NCBI RefSeq assembly: GCF_019704315.1
Contig: NZ_AP024597.1
Coordinates: forward strand, 2,392,501-2,456,500
Length of the DNA stretch: 64,000 nucleotides
DNA from: Stygiolobus caldivivus
Lineage (GTDB): Archaea; Thermoproteota; Thermoprotei_A; Sulfolobales; Sulfolobaceae
Reading direction: 5' to 3'
The notes beneath the pieces are model-generated. The model saw only the letters and a list, made by a program, of their open reading frames with translations. It had not been told where the DNA came from and made no database searches. Of the stretch, positions 61,735-64,000 are shown one piece after another. Made by a program: the position numbers and the translations under genes. Numbering within the stretch: the stretch's first letter is position 1; every line of letters begins with the position of its first letter.

Positions 61735-63603
61735 TTACATTTTCTCAAGAGGTTTTATTCCTATCGCATTAAGCCCGTTAAATAATACTCTTTCTACTCC
61801 TTTTACTAGAAACAACCTTGTCATCCTTTTAGTTGGATCTTGCTCTTGTAAAACCCTTTCATTATTATACCACCTGTTGAAAATGTCCGAAACTCTCCTC
61901 AAAAAATCTACTAAATCCTCTGGTCTCATTTCATCTGACGCCTTTGCTAGTACCTCTGGGAATTTCGCTATTAGTATTAAAATCTTCCTTTTGTCGCCCT
62001 CTATATCACTTAAGTCTACTTTTTCAATATCTAATCTCTCATAGTTCTTTGACAAGATATTATAAGCCCTAGCGTAAGTATACTGTAAATAAGGACCGCT
62101 ATTTTGGTCGAAATCAACCACGTTATTTACGTTAAACGTAACGGGTTTATTCGCCGAGACAGAAAGGATCACATAACGTATGGCAGCATTTACTATTTCA
62201 TTAATGTTATCTATTTTACCTCCTTTCTCCTGAATTTTCTTTCTAGCTACTTCTTCTACTCTTTCCACTATCTCGTCTAAAGAAATAAACCTTCCAAGCC
62301 TTCCGCTCATTTTCATCCCTTGCAAATTCACCATACCGTAAGAATAATGGATTAAGTTTTTAGCATAATTCTCATAACCTAATAAGTAAAGTGACGCTCT
62401 TAACTGCATCTGGGGAACCGATTGCTGTTCCGCTATCACGTTTATTACCCTATCGGCTTTAAAACTGCTAAATTTCCTAATAGTGTAGGCTATATCTCTA
62501 GTAGTATATAATGAAGTACCATCAGACCTAACGAGGACTAATGGAGGTAGTTGTAAGCCAACAGGAATTGATAACTCTTCTTTCTCATCTTTACTTAATT
62601 CAAGATTTAGAGCCTTAGTCCCCTTATAGTCTATAGACCTCATTAGCGCTTCAGACACTATCTTATTTACCTCTCCGCTCCACAGCAGGTCACTCTCGTA
62701 ATCATAGTCGTCGAAAGATATGTGGAGTTTATTGAGGCTCTGTTCAAATGCTGCTAAGTTGTACTTTACTATTTTCCTTATAATCTGGACAACTTTATCA
62801 TTACTTTTACTCTCATATTGTCTAATTATGTTCTGTATCTGAGCTTCTACATCCTCTATCCTGTTAATTTCATCGGCTAATTTGTTAAATATTTCTGGGT
62901 ATCTTTCCTGATGCTGCGCCGCTATACCTACTAGTTCATCTAACCTTTTAATCTTTTCACGGTATTTCTCATCGTCATTTATTAACTGGAGTTCTTGTCT
63001 TATAGTTTTAATTTCTATTAGGACATTAGTTATTGAGTAAATTATGCCAAACCAGTGGTCAGCCTTAATATTAGAGGGCAGTTCAGGTTCCCCCAAAAGC
63101 ATATAACCTAATGCTAAGATAGCTACTTGTCTCCCTGCATCGTTTACATAGAACCTTGTGTTTACTGCATGCCCCCTTATCTTAAGCATCCTCGATATCG
63201 TATCACCTAAAATCGAGTTTCGTAAATGTCCTATATGTAAAGGATGAATAGGGTTTGCACTTGTATGCTCTACGACTATTCTGAATTTTTTCTCAGCCTC
63301 CTCTATCCCATAATTATCAGGAAAATTCGAGAATAGAAATTTAAACAAGTTCTTCTCGTCAATAAAGGCATTTACGTATATGCCTGATTTCTTAATTTCT
63401 CCTATGAGTTTTTGCCCCTTGTCTACGTATTCCTTACTCAATAACGTTCTATCCTTAGAAACTGAAGGTATAGGTAAAGCCAGATCTCCGACCTCATCTC
63501 TCGTAGGGTATTCAATGTTTTTAAATACCTTATCATAACTAATACCTAACTGTTCCGACAAGATCTTAGAGAATTCGATCTTAGCCTCTCTTATAGGATC
63601 CAC
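61735..63603 (-). CDS. argS: arginyl-tRNA synthetase
   Basis: A class I synthetase charging tRNA-Arg. An N-terminal additional domain precedes the HIGH-type motif PIHPLHIGHLRNSILGD (about 126). Then come the DAGRQ region, a long helical stretch, LQLPPLVLVRSDGTSLYTTRDIAY, the KMSGRLG loop, a VVDFDQNSGPYLQYTYARA block and a DALR-type C-terminal anticodon domain. GTG 63603 (622 residues, M-D-P-I-R-E) is chosen because the TATA box at 63625-63632 lies 25 bases upstream. The stop at 61735 is five bases from tRNA-Arg on the same strand, so the enzyme and its substrate tRNA may share a transcript. Confidence 0.96.
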   Translation of the reverse strand: MDPIREAKIEFSKILSEQLGISYDKVFKNIEYPTRDEVGDLALPIPSVSKDRTLLSKEYVDKGQKLIGEIKKSGIYVNAFIDEKNLFKFLFSNFPDNYGIEEAEKKFRIVVEHTSANPIHPLHIGHLRNSILGDTISRMLKIRGHAVNTRFYVNDAGRQVAILALGYMLLGEPELPSNIKADHWFGIIYSITNVLIEIKTIRQELQLINDDEKYREKIKRLDELVGIAAQHQERYPEIFNKLADEINRIEDVEAQIQNIIRQYESKSNDKVVQIIRKIVKYNLAAFEQSLNKLHISFDDYDYESDLLWSGEVNKIVSEALMRSIDYKGTKALNLELSKDEKEELSIPVGLQLPPLVLVRSDGTSLYTTRDIAYTIRKFSSFKADRVINVIAEQQSVPQMQLRASLYLLGYENYAKNLIHYSYGMVNLQGMKMSGRLGRFISLDEIVERVEEVARKKIQEKGGKIDNINEIVNAAIRYVILSVSANKPVTFNVNNVVDFDQNSGPYLQYTYARAYNILSKNYERLDIEKVDLSDIEGDKRKILILIAKFPEVLAKASDEMRPEDLVDFLRRVSDIFNRWYNNERVLQEQDPTKRMTRLFLVKGVERVLFNGLNAIGIKPLEKM

Positions 63604-63624
63604 AAGATGGCATAAGCCGGTGTG

Positions 63625-63632
63625 TTTATATC
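63625..63632. promoter_or_regulatory. TATA box shared by argS and the gene at 63657
   Basis: TTTATATC, read as GATATAAA on the minus strand, lies 25 bases from the argS GTG (63603) and 28 bases from ATG 63657. No other TATA-like sequence lies at the right distance in either direction. Confidence 0.5.
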
Positions 63633-63656
63633 TTTTTCTCACAGAATATTTGAATC

Positions 63657-63863
63657 ATGAAAAGAGTAGAAGTCCTTATAGTAGATGATTTAAAAGGGTC
63701 TACGAAAGTAAGTGAAAAACAAATTAATGAGGTATTAAGACAATTTAACGACGAGACAATAGATAAAATAATCATTAACAGGGTAACCCTGCCGTCATCT
63801 CTAAACGATGAGGATAACATACTCGGTGTTCATATTATAGTGAGGGAAGTTGCAGAAACGTAA
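63657..63863 (+). CDS. small hypothetical protein divergent from argS
   Basis: 68 residues (KRVEVLIVDDLKGSTKVSEKQINEVLRQFNDETIDKIIINRVTLPSSLNDEDNILGVHIIVREV), an alpha/beta pattern without cysteines. The family is not recognised. The ATG fits transcription from the shared TATA box at 63625-63632. Its end overlaps the next gene by 14 bases, so the two are an operon. A minus-strand frame over the same DNA is rejected because it runs through the argS promoter. Confidence 0.6.
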   Translation: MKRVEVLIVDDLKGSTKVSEKQINEVLRQFNDETIDKIIINRVTLPSSLNDEDNILGVHIIVREVAET

Positions 63864-64000
63864 TATATGCCCTCATTATAAGGGAGGATTTTGTGTATCT
63901 CCAGTTCTAGATAGCCCATCGGACTCAGTTACATCTCCGTCAAGGTGCCAAGGTAATTATAAGTCTTGCAGGTATTATATGGGGACGGAAGGAGAAAGCT
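63850..64000 (+). CDS. cysteine-rich protein, 5' part (runs off the right edge)
   Basis: An open frame from TTG 63850 continues to the end of the window (about 50 residues visible). It reads M-Q-K-R-N-I-C-P-H-Y-K-G-G-F-C-V-S-P, then SPSRCQGNYKSCRYYMG. The spacing C-x7-C and C-x6-C, with CRYY, resembles a zinc- or iron-sulfur-binding domain. The frame overlaps the preceding gene by 14 bases. The start codon is uncertain, because a stop lies only three codons upstream and TTG is the only usual initiator. The function is unknown. Confidence 0.65.
   Translation, partial: MQKRNICPHYKGGFCVSPVLDSPSDSVTSPSRCQGNYKSCRYYMGTEGES

Overview
The window is chromosomal DNA from a thermoacidophilic crenarchaeon of the order Sulfolobales. 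The reasons are the 5' end of a 16S rRNA gene, a Sulfolobus-type gene set (Cren7, Alba, two-domain reverse gyrase, Topo VI, TBP/TFB/TFE-beta, RAM-domain homocitrate synthase, class II ribonucleotide reductase), AT-rich TATA promoters placed for leaderless mRNAs, and a tRNA intron in the anticodon loop. I cannot name the genus. All assignments come from reading the sequence; no database search was run.

Layout. 1-388: 5' part of 16S rRNA on the minus strand, with leader hairpin and promoter to about 580. 580-11,000: a sparse accessory region. It holds a candidate structured RNA (about 1157-1430), an operon of three paralogous unknown proteins (1902-5780), a two-gene operon with a PIN nuclease (6568-8149), a head-to-head HEPN/nucleotidyltransferase pair (8787-9498), and several copies of a dispersed intergenic repeat. 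11,000-17,300: riboflavin kinase, wyosine synthase, GatA, GatC, CutA and an XPB helicase. 17,300-25,400: Alba, reverse gyrase, a second Alba and an Lhr-type helicase. 25,500-37,700: RtcB ligase, deoxyhypusine synthase, Topo VI, aIF5A, SRP54, a Pus10-like protein, a degenerate SDR, Cren7, UMP kinase and homocitrate synthase. 38,000-46,100: a pilin-like secreted protein, an FAD-synthase-like protein, diphthine synthase, a phosphoesterase, TBP, Gar1, TFB and TFE-beta. 46,100-54,000: Trm1, a regulator, fibrillarin, Nop5, S30e and GatDE. 54,000-64,000: an unknown protein, a regulator, ribonucleotide reductase, acetyl-CoA synthetase, a PAP2-like membrane protein, tRNA-Arg with its cognate synthetase, and the start of a cysteine-rich protein.

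How the genes fit together. From 11 kb on the genes are mostly information processing: chromatin and topology (Alba, Alba2, Cren7, reverse gyrase, Topo VI), basal transcription (TBP, TFB, TFE-beta within 5 kb), RNA modification and repair (Gar1, fibrillarin, Nop5, Trm1, Taw1, RtcB), and translation (SRP54, aIF5A with its hypusine enzyme, DphB, GatCA, GatDE, ArgS plus tRNA-Arg). The most notable points are a TBP gene whose only plausible start is ATA, a riboflavin kinase whose first helix precedes any normal start codon, the uncharacterised three-paralog operon, a 270-285 bp intergenic repeat with shorter relatives, and two candidate structured RNAs.
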